DNA of 42,135 nucleotides from JALZDI01 sp035557095 (GCA_035557095.1 DATMEB010000057.1:1-42135), one strand, 5' to 3'. Shown: positions 1 through 11,862, numbered from the stretch's first letter. Notes: a model not told the origin generated them from the letters alone. Program-made: numbers and translations.

Positions 1-164
1 ACGACCGGCTTCGACACCTCCGCGCGGGCGGCGATCTCCTCGATGGACGTACCGTCGAAGCCGCGTTCGGCGAAGAGCTTGCGGGCGATCTCGATCAGCT
101 GCTCGCGTCGCTCCGCGCTGGTCATCCGCGCGCGCTTGTTGCGCTGGTTGGCCGCCGAGCTCAT
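1..164 (-). CDS. TetR/AcrR family regulator, N-terminal part only
   Basis: The first 54 codons of a TetR-type repressor run off the left edge. After a basic leader (MSSAANQRNKRARMTSAERR) comes the typical helix-turn-helix entry: REQLIEIARKLFAERGFDG, then TSIEEIAARAEVSKPVV. The ATG (complement of 162-164) is the only start before the HTH. The ligand-binding half is missing, so the effector cannot be guessed. It lies 124 bp downstream of the desaturase on the same strand, whose promoter has two palindromes; regulation of that gene by this protein is an attractive but unproven inference. Confidence 0.85.
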   Translation of the reverse strand, partial: MSSAANQRNKRARMTSAERREQLIEIARKLFAERGFDGTSIEEIAARAEVSKPV

Positions 165-288
165 CGGCTCAGCATGTCAGCCGGACACCCCGGACGTGCT
201 TGGATTTTCGCCACCAAGCGCCGCGGGCATCCCCCGGACGCCGTCAGGCTCGCGGTCTGTGTGCTCGAGCGAGGGGCCACCGGCCCGC

Positions 289-1317
289 TCAGGCCGCCTC
301 GGCCGCGGACGCGTCGGGGCTGTCCGCGCGCTTGGCGTCGATCCGCTCCTTGACCGGCCAGCGCACCGAGTTCACCCAGCCGAGCTTCTCGAACGCCCAG
401 ATCGTGCGTGCCGAGGTGTCCACCTGGCCCGGCAGCACGCCGTGGCGGGCGCACGTCGGGTCGGCGTGGTGCAGGTTGTGCCAGGACTCGCCCATCGACG
501 GGATCGCCAGCCACCACACGTTGCCCGACTTGTCGCGGCTCTTGAACGGCCGCTCGCCGACGGCGTGGCAGATGGAGTTGATCGACCAGGTCACGTGGTG
601 CAGCATCCCGACCCGCACCAGCGAGGCCCAGAAGAACGCCGTCAGCGCACCGGCCCAGGACATCGTCAGCAGCCCGCCGAGCAGTGCGGGGAGGAGCAAC
701 GAGATCGCGACCAACAGGGGGAAGGCGCGTGAGACGCGCACGATGTCGCGGTCCTTGAGCAGGTCCGGGGCGTACTTGCGCTGCGGGGTCTGCTCGGGGT
801 CGAACAGCCACATCAAGTGCGCGTGCATGAGGCCCTTGGTCAGGGCAGGGATGGTTTCGCCGTAGCGCCACGGCGAGTGCGGATCGCCGTCGCGGTCGGA
901 GAACTTGTGGTGCTTGCGGTGGTCGGCGACCCAGCGGATGACCGGGCCCTGGATGGCCAGCGAGCCCGCGATCGCGAGCGCGACCTTGAGCGGGCGGTTG
1001 GGCTTGAACGACTTATGCGTGAAGTAGCGGTGGAACCCGACGGTGACGCCGTGGCCGCTGATCGCGTACATCACGGCGGCGATGGCCACGTCGGTCCAGC
1101 CCAGCCAGCCGCCCCATGCCACCGGCACCGCGGCCGCGATCGCCAGGAACGGGACACCGATGAACAGAGCGAGCGCGACCTGCTCCTTGCGGGACTGCCG
1201 GTCGGCGCCCATGGTGCCCAGTGACTCGACCGCCTCGGCTGTCGCGTCCGGCTCCTGCGTGGTCGATGGGACTTCTGTGGTGGCAGGTCGGGTGGCAGTG
1301 GCGGTCGGTGGTGTCAT
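289..1317 (-). CDS. Acyl-CoA/fatty acid desaturase (delta-9 type)
   Basis: A 342-residue membrane di-iron desaturase expected to introduce a cis double bond into acyl chains at the membrane. All three histidine boxes of the SCD/DesA3 family are visible: HRYFTH (about 96-101), HRKHH (about 133-137) and HNLHH near residue 288. Hydrophobic hairpins precede the first box and lie between the second and third. I use the ATG at 1317, preceded by GGAACGAGAG, rather than the open extension to 1446, which would put the promoter palindromes inside the coding region. The first 45 residues are Pro/Thr-rich and poorly conserved-looking. A TetR gene follows in the same direction. Exact regiospecificity cannot be read from sequence. 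Confidence 0.93.
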   Translation of the reverse strand: MTPPTATATRPATTEVPSTTQEPDATAEAVESLGTMGADRQSRKEQVALALFIGVPFLAIAAAVPVAWGGWLGWTDVAIAAVMYAISGHGVTVGFHRYFTHKSFKPNRPLKVALAIAGSLAIQGPVIRWVADHRKHHKFSDRDGDPHSPWRYGETIPALTKGLMHAHLMWLFDPEQTPQRKYAPDLLKDRDIVRVSRAFPLLVAISLLLPALLGGLLTMSWAGALTAFFWASLVRVGMLHHVTWSINSICHAVGERPFKSRDKSGNVWWLAIPSMGESWHNLHHADPTCARHGVLPGQVDTSARTIWAFEKLGWVNSVRWPVKERIDAKRADSPDASAAEAA

Positions 1318-1355
1318 TAACTCTCGTTCCTTGGAAAGGATGCGTCGGTTGCAAC

Positions 1356-1386
1356 TTACGGTACCGTAACCTACGCGGACGTAGGT
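1356..1386 (-). promoter_or_regulatory. Double palindrome in the desaturase promoter
   Basis: Two adjacent inverted repeats lie 39-69 bp upstream of the desaturase ATG. The first is a perfect 14-bp palindrome, TTACGGTACCGTAA (1356-1369); the second has 7-bp arms ACCTACG (1369-1375) and CGTAGGT (1380-1386) around CGGA. They share one base. Perfect short palindromes in this position are typical of dimeric TetR-family operators, and a TetR gene lies just downstream. Function is inferred, not shown. Confidence 0.5.
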
Positions 1387-1536
1387 AGCACAACCCCTGG
1401 GGCGTGTCGGATTCGACACACGCTGGTATCTCCTGCTTACCCACAAAGCGCCACGCGGAAGCGTGTTACCACCAGGTGGCGGCGCGGCGACCTGCAGGTG
1501 GCAGACTTGCCGAGCGCAGGTGCTTCGGTGCCTCGA

Positions 1537-1608
1537 TCCCCTGTGGGGTAATTGGCAGCCCGCGGGCCTTTGAAGCCTGAAGTCCTGGATCGAAGCCAGG
1601 CGGGGGAG
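1537..1608 (+). tRNA. tRNA-Gln (anticodon TTG)
   Basis: A complete cloverleaf can be drawn: acceptor TCCCCTG (1537-1543) with CGGGGGA (1601-1607), D-stem GGGT/GCCC, anticodon stem CGGGC/GCCTG with loop CTTTGAA (TTG at 1570-1572), four-base variable loop, and T-stem CCTGG/CCAGG. Discriminator is G1608, followed by CTA rather than an encoded CCA. The T-loop reads ATCGAAG instead of the usual TTCGANT, so the nearly invariant T54 is A. All stems are intact, so it is probably functional, but it looks slightly degenerate. It lies just upstream of glmU. Confidence 0.88.
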
Positions 1609-1655
1609 CTAGTACGCCTTCGACCGACATGTTCGTCCGATGCCGAGGAGCCAGC

Positions 1656-3257
1656 GTGCGCGACACCCGACCCGCTGCCGTCATCGTCCTCGCGGCAGGT
1701 GGCGGCACCCGGATGAAGTCGCAGATCCCCAAGGTGCTGCACCGTATCGGCGGGCAGAGCCTGATCGGGCGGGCGCTGTACGCCGCGCACGGCCTGCAAC
1801 CCGAGCACCTGGTCGCGGTCGTGGGCCACGGCCGAGAGCAGGTCACCCCGCACGTCGAGTCACTGGGCCTGCCGGTCGTGACGGCGGTCCAGGACGAGCA
1901 GCTCGGCACCGGACACGCGGCCCAGTGCGCGCTCTCCGCGCTCACGGGTCCGCAGGGACTCGCGCCGCAGGGGCTCAGCGGCACCGTGCTCGTGACGTAC
2001 GGCGACGTGCCGCTGCTGACCACCGAGGCGCTGCGCGACCTGCTGGCAAGGCACGCCGACGAGGGCAACGGGGTCACGGTGCTGACGGCGGTCGTGCCCG
2101 ACCCCACCGGCTACGGCCGGGTCGTCCGGGAGCGGGCCGCCGCCGACGAGCCCGGGTCCGGCGGTGGCGGGCAGGTGACCGCGATCGTCGAGCACCGCGA
2201 CGCCACCGACGAACAGCGGGCGATCGCCGAGATCAACTCCGGCATCTACGCGTTCGACGCCGGCGTACTCACCGACGCGCTGGCCCGCATCCGCACCGAC
2301 AACGTCCAGGGCGAGCTGTACCTCACCGACGTGGTCGGCATCGCCCGCGCCGACGGGCTGCGCGTGGGCGCGGTCCGCACCGAGGACGTGTGGGTCACCG
2401 AGGGCGTCAACGACCGGGTCCAGCTGAGCCGCCTCGGCGCGGAGCTCAACCGGCGGACCCTGGAACGCCACATGCGTGCCGGCGTCAGCGTCGTCGACCC
2501 CGCGACCACGTGGGTCGACGACTCCGTCGTCTGCGAGCCCGACAGCACCCTGCTGCCCGGCGTACAGCTGCACGGCGACACCCGGGTCGCGACGGGGGCG
2601 ACGATCGGCCCGGACAGCACCCTCACCGACGTCGAAGTCGGCGCCGGGGCCACCGTCATCCGCTGTCACGGCTCGGGGGCGGTCGTCGGGGAGGGCGCGT
2701 CGGTCGGGCCGTTCGCCTACCTGCGTCCCGGCACCGTGCTGGGCACCGGCGGCAAGATCGGCACGTTCGTCGAGACCAAGAACGCCGGCATCGCCGAGGG
2801 GGCGAAGGTCCCGCACCTGTCCTATGTCGGCGACGCCGAGGTCGGAGAGGCGTCCAACATCGGGGCCGGCACGATCTTCGCCAACTACGACGGCGTGCAG
2901 AAGCACCGCACCTCGGTCGGCGCGCACTGCCGGACAGGGTCCAACAACACGTTCGTGGCGCCGGTGACGATCGGTGACGGCGCGGCCAGCGGCGCCGGCA
3001 CCGTCGTACGCCGTGACATTCCGCCCGGCGCGCTGGCGGTCTCCAGCGGACCGCAGCGCAACATCGACGACTGGACGCTGCGCAAACGCGCCGGCACGGC
3101 GGCGGCCAAAGCCGCGGAGGCCGCGAAGTCGACTGCCGGTGAGGCCACCGGCGAGCGCACCGACGACGAGCCCACCTTCCGCACCGGGGCACCGGCGGGG
3201 GAAACTGAAGGTGAGTCCTCAGCAAACCAGGACCGACACGAGGAGAACCGCCAGTGA
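1656..3257 (+). CDS. glmU: Bifunctional GlcNAc-1-P uridyltransferase / GlcN-1-P acetyltransferase GlmU
   Basis: This cytoplasmic enzyme makes UDP-GlcNAc for peptidoglycan: the C-terminal domain acetylates GlcN-1-P and the N-terminal domain couples it to UTP. The nucleotidyltransferase signature LAAGGGTRMKSQIPKVLH is at the N terminus (about residues 11-28); the second half is a left-handed beta-helix of hexapeptide repeats, with SYVGDAEVG and NNTFVAP typical of GlmU. I choose the GTG at 1656 because GAGGAG lies 5 bases upstream; an ATG at 1629 would add nine unconvincing residues. At 533 residues it carries a long, low-complexity Ala/Glu/Thr C-terminal tail, as many actinobacterial GlmU proteins do. 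The stop overlaps the prs start (GTGA), implying translational coupling. Confidence 0.97.
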   Translation: MRDTRPAAVIVLAAGGGTRMKSQIPKVLHRIGGQSLIGRALYAAHGLQPEHLVAVVGHGREQVTPHVESLGLPVVTAVQDEQLGTGHAAQCALSALTGPQGLAPQGLSGTVLVTYGDVPLLTTEALRDLLARHADEGNGVTVLTAVVPDPTGYGRVVRERAAADEPGSGGGGQVTAIVEHRDATDEQRAIAEINSGIYAFDAGVLTDALARIRTDNVQGELYLTDVVGIARADGLRVGAVRTEDVWVTEGVNDRVQLSRLGAELNRRTLERHMRAGVSVVDPATTWVDDSVVCEPDSTLLPGVQLHGDTRVATGATIGPDSTLTDVEVGAGATVIRCHGSGAVVGEGASVGPFAYLRPGTVLGTGGKIGTFVETKNAGIAEGAKVPHLSYVGDAEVGEASNIGAGTIFANYDGVQKHRTSVGAHCRTGSNNTFVAPVTIGDGAASGAGTVVRRDIPPGALAVSSGPQRNIDDWTLRKRAGTAAAKAAEAAKSTAGEATGERTDDEPTFRTGAPAGETEGESSANQDRHEENRQ

Positions 3258-4234
3258 TCAGCATCCAGCGGACCACCGAGAAGAACCTCATGGTGTTCTC
3301 GGGTCGGGCGTTTCCCGAGCTGGCCACCGAGGTCACCGACCTCCTCGGCACCGAGCTCGTGCCGACCGACTCGTACGACTTCGCCAACGGCGAGACGTAT
3401 GTCCGCTACGAGGAGTCGGTCCGCGGGTGTGACGCGTTCGTGATCCAGAGCCACACGGCGCCGATCAACCAGTCGATCATGGAGCACCTGATCATGATCG
3501 ACGCGCTCAAGCGCGCGTCGGCCAAGCGCATCACGGTGATCCTGCCGTTCTACGGCTACGCCCGGCAGGACAAGAAGCACCGGGGCCGCGAGCCCATCTC
3601 CGCGCGGCTGATGGCCGACCTGTTCAAGACCGCCGGTGCCGACCGGCTGATGACCGTCGACCTGCACACCGCGCAGATCCAGGGCTACTTCGACGGCCCC
3701 GTCGACCACTTGATGGCGCTGCCGATCCTGTCGGACTACGTCATCGAGAAGTACGGCCGGGAACCGCTGGCCGTCGTCTCGCCCGACGCCGGCCGGATCA
3801 AGGTGGCCGAACAGTGGTCGGCCCGGATGGGCGGCATACCGCTGGCCTTCATCCACAAGACCCGCGACATCAACAAGCCGAACGAGTCGGTCGCCAACCG
3901 GGTCGTCGGCGAGGTCGAGGGCCGCACCTGTGTGCTCGTCGACGACATGATCGACACCGCAGGCACCATCACCAAGGCCGCGGACGCGCTGCTCGCCGAG
4001 GGGGCGGCCGAGGTCGTCATCGCCGCGACGCACGCGATCCTGTCCGGGCCGGCGGTCGACCGGCTGAAGAACAGCCGGGCCCGCGAGGTGATCGTGACCA
4101 ACACGCTGCCGATCGCCGACGACCGGCGGTTCGACAAGCTGACCCTGCTGTCGATCGCGCCGCTGATCGCCCGTGCGGTCCACGAGGTGTTCGAGGACGG
4201 ATCGGTGACGAGCATGTTCGACGGCCGCGCCTGA
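3254..4234 (+). CDS. prs: Ribose-phosphate pyrophosphokinase (PRPP synthetase)
   Basis: Transfers pyrophosphate from ATP to ribose-5-phosphate to give PRPP for nucleotide, histidine, tryptophan and NAD synthesis. At 326 residues it is normal for a class I enzyme. Visible hallmarks are the flexible-loop region PFYGYARQDKKHRGREPIS (about 98-116), the DLHTAQIQGYF metal/nucleotide region, the SPDAGRIKVAEQW segment, and the PRPP-binding loop VLVDDMIDTAGT (about 220-231). The GTG start overlaps the glmU stop by four bases, so the two are co-translated; the partnership is conserved across actinobacteria. Confidence 0.98.
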   Translation: MISIQRTTEKNLMVFSGRAFPELATEVTDLLGTELVPTDSYDFANGETYVRYEESVRGCDAFVIQSHTAPINQSIMEHLIMIDALKRASAKRITVILPFYGYARQDKKHRGREPISARLMADLFKTAGADRLMTVDLHTAQIQGYFDGPVDHLMALPILSDYVIEKYGREPLAVVSPDAGRIKVAEQWSARMGGIPLAFIHKTRDINKPNESVANRVVGEVEGRTCVLVDDMIDTAGTITKAADALLAEGAAEVVIAATHAILSGPAVDRLKNSRAREVIVTNTLPIADDRRFDKLTLLSIAPLIARAVHEVFEDGSVTSMFDGRA

Positions 4235-4320
4235 CCTGCACCGGTCGGCCGTCCCGCTCCGATCCGTCGCGCGCGGACGGCGTTCGACAGGCCGATTTCC
4301 CACCGGCGGCGCGCGGTCGG

Positions 4321-4326
4321 TAGACT
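4321..4326 (+). promoter_or_regulatory. Possible -10 element (TAGACT) for rplY-pth, with long leader
   Basis: TAGACT fits the actinobacterial TANNNT -10 pattern, but no good -35 lies 17 bases upstream. If used, transcription would start near 4333 and give a leader of about 175 bases before the rplY GTG. The leader contains a tandem CCACTGCAAG/CCACTGCAA (4448-4466). The stretch 4235-4509 otherwise shows no coding potential. Confidence 0.3.
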
Positions 4327-4509
4327 TCCACGGTTGCCTCGGCGAGGGAGCGCCCACGCGCAGTCGCTGCGCGAAGGTCGTCCAAGCTCCGTGATCGACG
4401 CGGTGGTCGGCCGTTGTGCGCCCCCTGAGGTCGAAGGCGCCGCTGTACCACTGCAAGCCACTGCAACCGTCGAGATCTGCCACGAGCGTTGTGTTGAGGA
4501 GTTTCTTCC

Positions 4510-5211
4510 GTGTCTGAGGTCAAGATCCAGGCTGAGCCGCGTACGGAGTTTGGCAAGGGCGCCGCCCGCCGGATCCGCCGAAACGACAAGGTCCCCGCGG
4601 TGCTGTACGGCCACGGCACCGACCCGATCCACATCGCCCTTCCCGGCCACGACACGATGCTGGCGCTCAAGAACGCCAACGCCCTCCTCTCGATCGACAT
4701 CGAGGGCGAGAACCGGCTCGCGCTGCCCAAGCAGGTCCAGCGCGACCCGATCAAGGGCTTCATCGAGCACGTCGACCTGCTGATCGTGCGCAAGGGCGAG
4801 AAGGTCACCGTCGACATCCCGCTGGTCGTCGAGGGCGAGGTCGTCTCCGAGGGCCTTCTCGTCACCGAGCACCAGACCCTGTCGGTCGAGGCCGAGGCCA
4901 CGCACATCCCCGAATCGGTCGAGCTGTCCGTCGAGGGTCTGGAGATCGGCGCGCAGATCCTGGCCAAGGACCTCGACCTCCCCGAGGGCACCACACTCCA
5001 GCTCGACGAGGACGCGCTCGTGGTGCACGTCGTCGCCGCGCCGACCGCCGAGGAGCTCGAGGAGGAGCTCGCCGAGGCAGAGGCCGAGGCCGGCATCGAG
5101 CGCGAGGAGTCCGACGAGGAGGCGGCCGCCGAGGCTGCTGAGCCGGCCGAGGCTGCCGAGGGCGAGGCCGAGGACGAGGCCGCCGAGGGCGAGCGCTCCT
5201 CGCAGGAGTGA
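4510..5211 (+). CDS. rplY: 50S ribosomal protein L25/general stress protein Ctc
   Basis: 5S rRNA-binding ribosomal protein of the long (TL5/Ctc) type, 233 residues. Residues 1 to about 95 form the L25 domain, including EFGKGAARRIRRNDKVPAVLYG and DPIKGFIEHVDLL; the beta-rich C-terminal domain follows to about 185. The last 50 residues are almost all Glu, Ala and Asp, an acidic tail common in actinobacterial L25. GTG at 4510 is preceded by GAGGAG at good spacing. The pth gene follows, overlapping or nearly overlapping the stop. Confidence 0.97.
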   Translation: MSEVKIQAEPRTEFGKGAARRIRRNDKVPAVLYGHGTDPIHIALPGHDTMLALKNANALLSIDIEGENRLALPKQVQRDPIKGFIEHVDLLIVRKGEKVTVDIPLVVEGEVVSEGLLVTEHQTLSVEAEATHIPESVELSVEGLEIGAQILAKDLDLPEGTTLQLDEDALVVHVVAAPTAEELEEELAEAEAEAGIEREESDEEAAAEAAEPAEAAEGEAEDEAAEGERSSQE

Positions 5212-5216
5212 GCCCG

Positions 5217-5816
5217 TTGGCCGACCCCGAAGGCGCATGGCTCGTCGTCGGGCTGGGCAACCCTGGCCCGACGTACGACCGCACGCGACACAACGCCGGC
5301 TATCTCGTCGCCGACCTGCTGGCCGAGCGGATGTCGGGGTCGGGCAAGGGATGGCGCTCGCACAAGTCCGGTCGAGCCCAGGTCGTGGAGGGCCGCCTCG
5401 GCGGGATCCCCGGTCACCGGGTGGTGCTCGGACGTGCCCGGTCGTACATGAACGAGTCCGGCGGACCGGTCTCGACACTGCTGTCGTTCTACAAGATCCC
5501 GGTCGAGCGGCTGGTCGTGATCCAGGACGAGGTCGACATCCCGTTCGGCGAGCTGCGGCTGAAGTTCGGCGGCGGCGACAACGGCCACAACGGCCTGAAG
5601 TCGCTGCGCAGGTCGCTCGGGTCCGGCGACTACTACCGGGTGCGCTTCGGCGTCGGTCGCCCGCACGGGCAGCGCGCGACCGCGGACCACGTGCTCTCGG
5701 GCTTCAGTGCCGGGGAGCGCAAGGAGCTCGGCGTCCATGTCGAGCGTGCCGCGGACGCGGTGGAGTGCCTGCTCGACGAGGGGCTGGACAAGGCGCAGAA
5801 CCTCTACAACGGCTGA
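5217..5816 (+). CDS. pth: Peptidyl-tRNA hydrolase
   Basis: Cleaves the ester bond of peptidyl-tRNAs released from stalled ribosomes. Signature segments: VVGLGNPGPTYDRTRHNAG, holding the catalytic His and neighbouring Asn, then the SYMNESGGPV and GGGDNGHNGLKS motifs that line the tRNA/peptide site. About 199 residues, usual for the family. The GTG at 5208 overlaps the only good Shine-Dalgarno (AGGAG, 5204-5208), so I prefer the TTG at 5217, eight bases downstream of it; the difference is three residues. Its stop region overlaps the convergent MFS gene by 13 bases. Confidence 0.97.
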   Translation: MADPEGAWLVVGLGNPGPTYDRTRHNAGYLVADLLAERMSGSGKGWRSHKSGRAQVVEGRLGGIPGHRVVLGRARSYMNESGGPVSTLLSFYKIPVERLVVIQDEVDIPFGELRLKFGGGDNGHNGLKSLRRSLGSGDYYRVRFGVGRPHGQRATADHVLSGFSAGERKELGVHVERAADAVECLLDEGLDKAQNLYNG

Positions 5817-7054
5817 CGGGCGGCCGGCCGGCCGGTCCACGCGAGCGCGCAGGCCAGGAGCACGGCGACCCCGCCCAGCAGGGTGAGCACCAGGTCGATC
5901 TCCGCGCCCTCGGCAAGCGCGCCGGCGAGCGCGACGGCGCCTCCCTGCGAGATCTGGATGACGGCGTTGCCGAGCCCGAACACCCGGCCGCGGGCCGAGG
6001 CGGGGATCGCCTTGGCGACCAGCGCCTGGATGCCTGCGAGGTAGGCCAGGCTGGCACCGGCCGCTCCCAGCAGCAGGATCACCGGAAGCGGTGAGCCGGT
6101 CAGGTAGCCGCCCAGCCCGCTGAGCGCGATCAGCAGGCCACAACCGATCGCGCCGGGGTAGATCAGCCGCTGCTGGCCCTCGAGCGGCAGCCGGCCGAGG
6201 AACGCCAGGCCCACGACGTTGCCCAGGGGGGCCGTGGCCATGATGATGCCGGCGAGACGGGCACCACCGCCGAGCTGGTCGGCGTACGGCACGGCGAGGC
6301 CTTCGGCGACCACCACGATGCCCGGACCGAGCGCGAGCAGGGCGAACCACCCGGGCATCCCGGGGGTCCGGGCGACGAAGCGCAGCCCGTCGAGCGCTCC
6401 CGCGAAGACCGGCGGCCGCTCGCCCTCCTCGGCCCAGGGCTGCGGTCGTGTCTTGACGAACACCATGATCAGCGCTCCGGACACGAGGTAGGTCACCGCG
6501 TTGATCACCAGAGCCGTGGACGGGCTGGTGGCGGCGACGACCGCACCACCGACGACGAACCCGCCGACCTGGACGGCCTGGCGGGTTCCGGCGACGAAGG
6601 CGTTGCCCGCGGGGAAGCGTTCGTCCTCGAGGATGTCGGCCAGCGTCGCCAGCCGTGCGGCCCCGAACGGGATCTGGAAGACCTCGATCATGAACAGCAC
6701 CGCGAGCAGCAGCGGCAGCGGCATCCCGGGGATGATCAGCAGCAGCACCAGCCCGAAGCGCAGCACGTCGGTGAGCACCAGCAGCTGCTTGCGGGGGAAC
6801 CGGTCGGCGATGGTGGCGAGCACCGGCGCGAACAGGTACGGCGCGAAGCTGATCGCGAACGCGACGGCGGTCAGACCGGGCGATGCGGTGCGGGCGTAGA
6901 CCAGGCTCGCGACCGCCAGCCGGGCGAGGTAGCTGCCGGCCATCGACAGTACGTCGGCCAGCCACATCCCGCTGAACTCGCGGTCGCGAAAGAGGTCGCG
7001 ATATCGGACCGTAGCCGGCCTGGTACCACCCGTCACCACGCCATCATGGCGCAT
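5804..7054 (-). CDS. MFS transporter
   Basis: A polytopic membrane protein of about 416 residues with roughly 12 hydrophobic segments and the typical MFS inter-domain arrangement. The segment LATIADRFPRKQLLVLTD is the loop 2-3 motif A (D-R-x-x-R-K) seen in drug:H+ antiporters. Residues SMAGSYLARLAVASLVY at the N terminus and the Pro/Gly-rich helix 5 region resemble macrolide-efflux/EntS-like members; the substrate is unknown. The ATG at 7054 is chosen because upstream residues in the open frame are not membrane-like; no clear ribosome site is visible. It is convergent with pth (13-base overlap) and divergent from the cysQ-like gene. Confidence 0.88.
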   Translation of the reverse strand: MRHDGVVTGGTRPATVRYRDLFRDREFSGMWLADVLSMAGSYLARLAVASLVYARTASPGLTAVAFAISFAPYLFAPVLATIADRFPRKQLLVLTDVLRFGLVLLLIIPGMPLPLLLAVLFMIEVFQIPFGAARLATLADILEDERFPAGNAFVAGTRQAVQVGGFVVGGAVVAATSPSTALVINAVTYLVSGALIMVFVKTRPQPWAEEGERPPVFAGALDGLRFVARTPGMPGWFALLALGPGIVVVAEGLAVPYADQLGGGARLAGIIMATAPLGNVVGLAFLGRLPLEGQQRLIYPGAIGCGLLIALSGLGGYLTGSPLPVILLLGAAGASLAYLAGIQALVAKAIPASARGRVFGLGNAVIQISQGGAVALAGALAEGAEIDLVLTLLGGVAVLLACALAWTGRPAARQPL

Positions 7055-7079
7055 GACGGGTGCAGTGGGGCGATAACCC

Positions 7080-7094
7080 TGTGCATGGTGCACA
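7080..7094. promoter_or_regulatory. Palindrome between the divergent MFS and cysQ-like genes
   Basis: TGTGCA-TGG-TGCACA, a perfect 6-bp inverted repeat with a 3-base spacer, lies 26 bp from the MFS start and 86 bp from the cysQ-like start. It could be a repressor site serving either promoter; no cognate regulator gene is adjacent. Confidence 0.3.
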
Positions 7095-7179
7095 CGCATC
7101 GTCTCGATCCCGCATGGCGGGAACAGCAGAGGCGCGGTGCATTTGGTGTTGGCAGCCGTCGTACGGGAGCCTGTGCGGC

Positions 7180-7956
7180 GTGACCGAGTTGCAGACACCC
7201 CCGGCGGGGATCGAGTCCGACGATCATCTGCTCGCGCGCTGGACCGCCACGGTGGCCGGACAGGCGCTGACCGAGCTGCGTACGCAGGGGTTGCAGGGTC
7301 GCGACCTCAAGGACGCCGGCGACCGTACGGCGCACGAGCTGCTCATGCGGCTGCTGGCCGAGCACCGGCCCGGCGACGCCGTGCTCAGCGAGGAGGGCAA
7401 GGACGACAAGGCACGACTGACGGCCTCGCGGGTGTGGATCGTCGACCCGCTCGACGGCACCCGGGAGTACAGCGAGCCGCCGCGCGACGACTGGGCCGTG
7501 CACGTCGCGCTGTGGCAGGACGGCGACCTGGTCGCGGGGGCCGTCGCGCAGCCCGGACTCGACACCACGTTCTCCACCGGCGAGCCGCCGACCGTGCCAC
7601 CGTCGAGCTCGCCCCGCACAAGGATCGCGGTCAGCCGCACGCGCCCGCCGGCGTTCGTGCAGGCGCTCGCCGACGAGATCGACGCCGACCTGGTGCCGAT
7701 GGGCTCGGCCGGAGCCAAGGTCATCTCGGTCGTGCGCGACGTGACCGACGCCTACGTGCACGCGGGCGGGCAGTACGAGTGGGACTCCGCCGCACCGGTC
7801 GTGGTCGCCCGTGCGGCCGGGCTGCACACCAGCCGGGTGGACGGTGCGCCGCTGGCGTACAACCAGGACGACGTGCTCCTGCCGGACCTGTGCGTGTGCC
7901 GGCCGGAGATCGCCGAGCAGATCACGGAGTTCGTACGCCGCTACGGCCACGAGTGA
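7180..7956 (+). CDS. cysQ: Inositol monophosphatase-family phosphatase, probably 3'(2'),5'-bisphosphate nucleotidase
   Basis: A 258-residue member of the Li+-sensitive, Mg-dependent phosphatase family. The metal site is clear: LSEEGKDD (first Glu ligand), WIVDPLDGTREY (DPxDGT), and near the C terminus YEWDSAAPVVVARAAG (WDxAA). CysQ-type enzymes hydrolyse PAP, the by-product of sulfate assimilation, which would suit the transsulfuration genes elsewhere in the window, but inositol- or fructose-bisphosphate activity cannot be excluded. The GTG at 7180 follows GGGAG; upstream residues in the open frame are not family-like. The stop is immediately followed by a copy of the mfd-flanking repeat. Confidence 0.85.
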   Translation: MTELQTPPAGIESDDHLLARWTATVAGQALTELRTQGLQGRDLKDAGDRTAHELLMRLLAEHRPGDAVLSEEGKDDKARLTASRVWIVDPLDGTREYSEPPRDDWAVHVALWQDGDLVAGAVAQPGLDTTFSTGEPPTVPPSSSPRTRIAVSRTRPPAFVQALADEIDADLVPMGSAGAKVISVVRDVTDAYVHAGGQYEWDSAAPVVVARAAGLHTSRVDGAPLAYNQDDVLLPDLCVCRPEIAEQITEFVRRYGHE

Positions 7957-7981
7957 GCCGTTCGCGCAATCTCGGCGCGAC
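7957..7981 (+). repeat. mfd-flanking 25-bp repeat, upstream copy
   Basis: GCCGTTCGCG... through GGCGCGAC matches 23 of 25 positions of 11772-11796 (differences at positions 4 and 9). It starts at the base after the cysQ-like stop codon and ends 34 bases before the mfd -10. No opposing arm is present here, so it is a solo half of the element that forms a hairpin downstream of mfd. Confidence 0.6.
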
Positions 7982-8015
7982 CTCATCGCGTCGGGATCGC
8001 GTTTCGCGGCTGCCG

Positions 8016-8021
8016 TAGGCT
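8016..8021 (+). promoter_or_regulatory. -10 element TAGGCT of mfd, leaderless
   Basis: TAGGCT ends eight bases before the mfd GTG, which would put the transcript start at or next to the start codon. There is no Shine-Dalgarno. The same arrangement recurs at cbs, ilvA and the cystathionine gamma-synthase gene. Confidence 0.55.
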
Positions 8022-8029
8022 GGAACGCC

Positions 8030-11692
<3,663 letters not shown>

Positions 11693-11712
11693 GGCCGGGT
11701 CACCTCCCTCCC

Positions 11713-11795
11713 TTGCGCCGAGACTGCACGAATGGCCCCGCGATGCTGCCCAAGCGCGGGCTGGCTGCTGGGCCATTCGTGCAATCTCGGCGCGA
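11713..11795. repeat. Long inverted repeat downstream of mfd
   Basis: Left arm 11713-11738 and right arm 11770-11795 pair at 26 positions: 24 Watson-Crick, one T-G and one C-A mismatch, enclosing a 31-base loop. The right arm is the downstream copy of the repeat found before mfd at 7957. It begins 20 bases after the mfd stop, so it could terminate transcription, although no T-tract follows. Near-perfect arms with a dispersed copy also fit a REP-like mobile palindrome. Confidence 0.7.
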
Positions 11796-11862
11796 CGCCG
11801 GCGTGCGGGGTCTCACCGCGGCATGACGCGGGTGCGGCTGTGGCGCCGGAGGCGGCTGAGAC

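Noticed and set aside
1537..1608. tRNA-Gln as a pseudogene
   Set aside because: Every stem is fully paired and the anticodon loop is normal; only the T-loop and the 3' end deviate, which does not prove loss of function.
5051..5208. Low-complexity Glu/Ala tail of L25 as a possible frameshift
   Set aside because: The frame is open to a stop that couples neatly to pth, and acidic tails are usual in actinobacterial L25.
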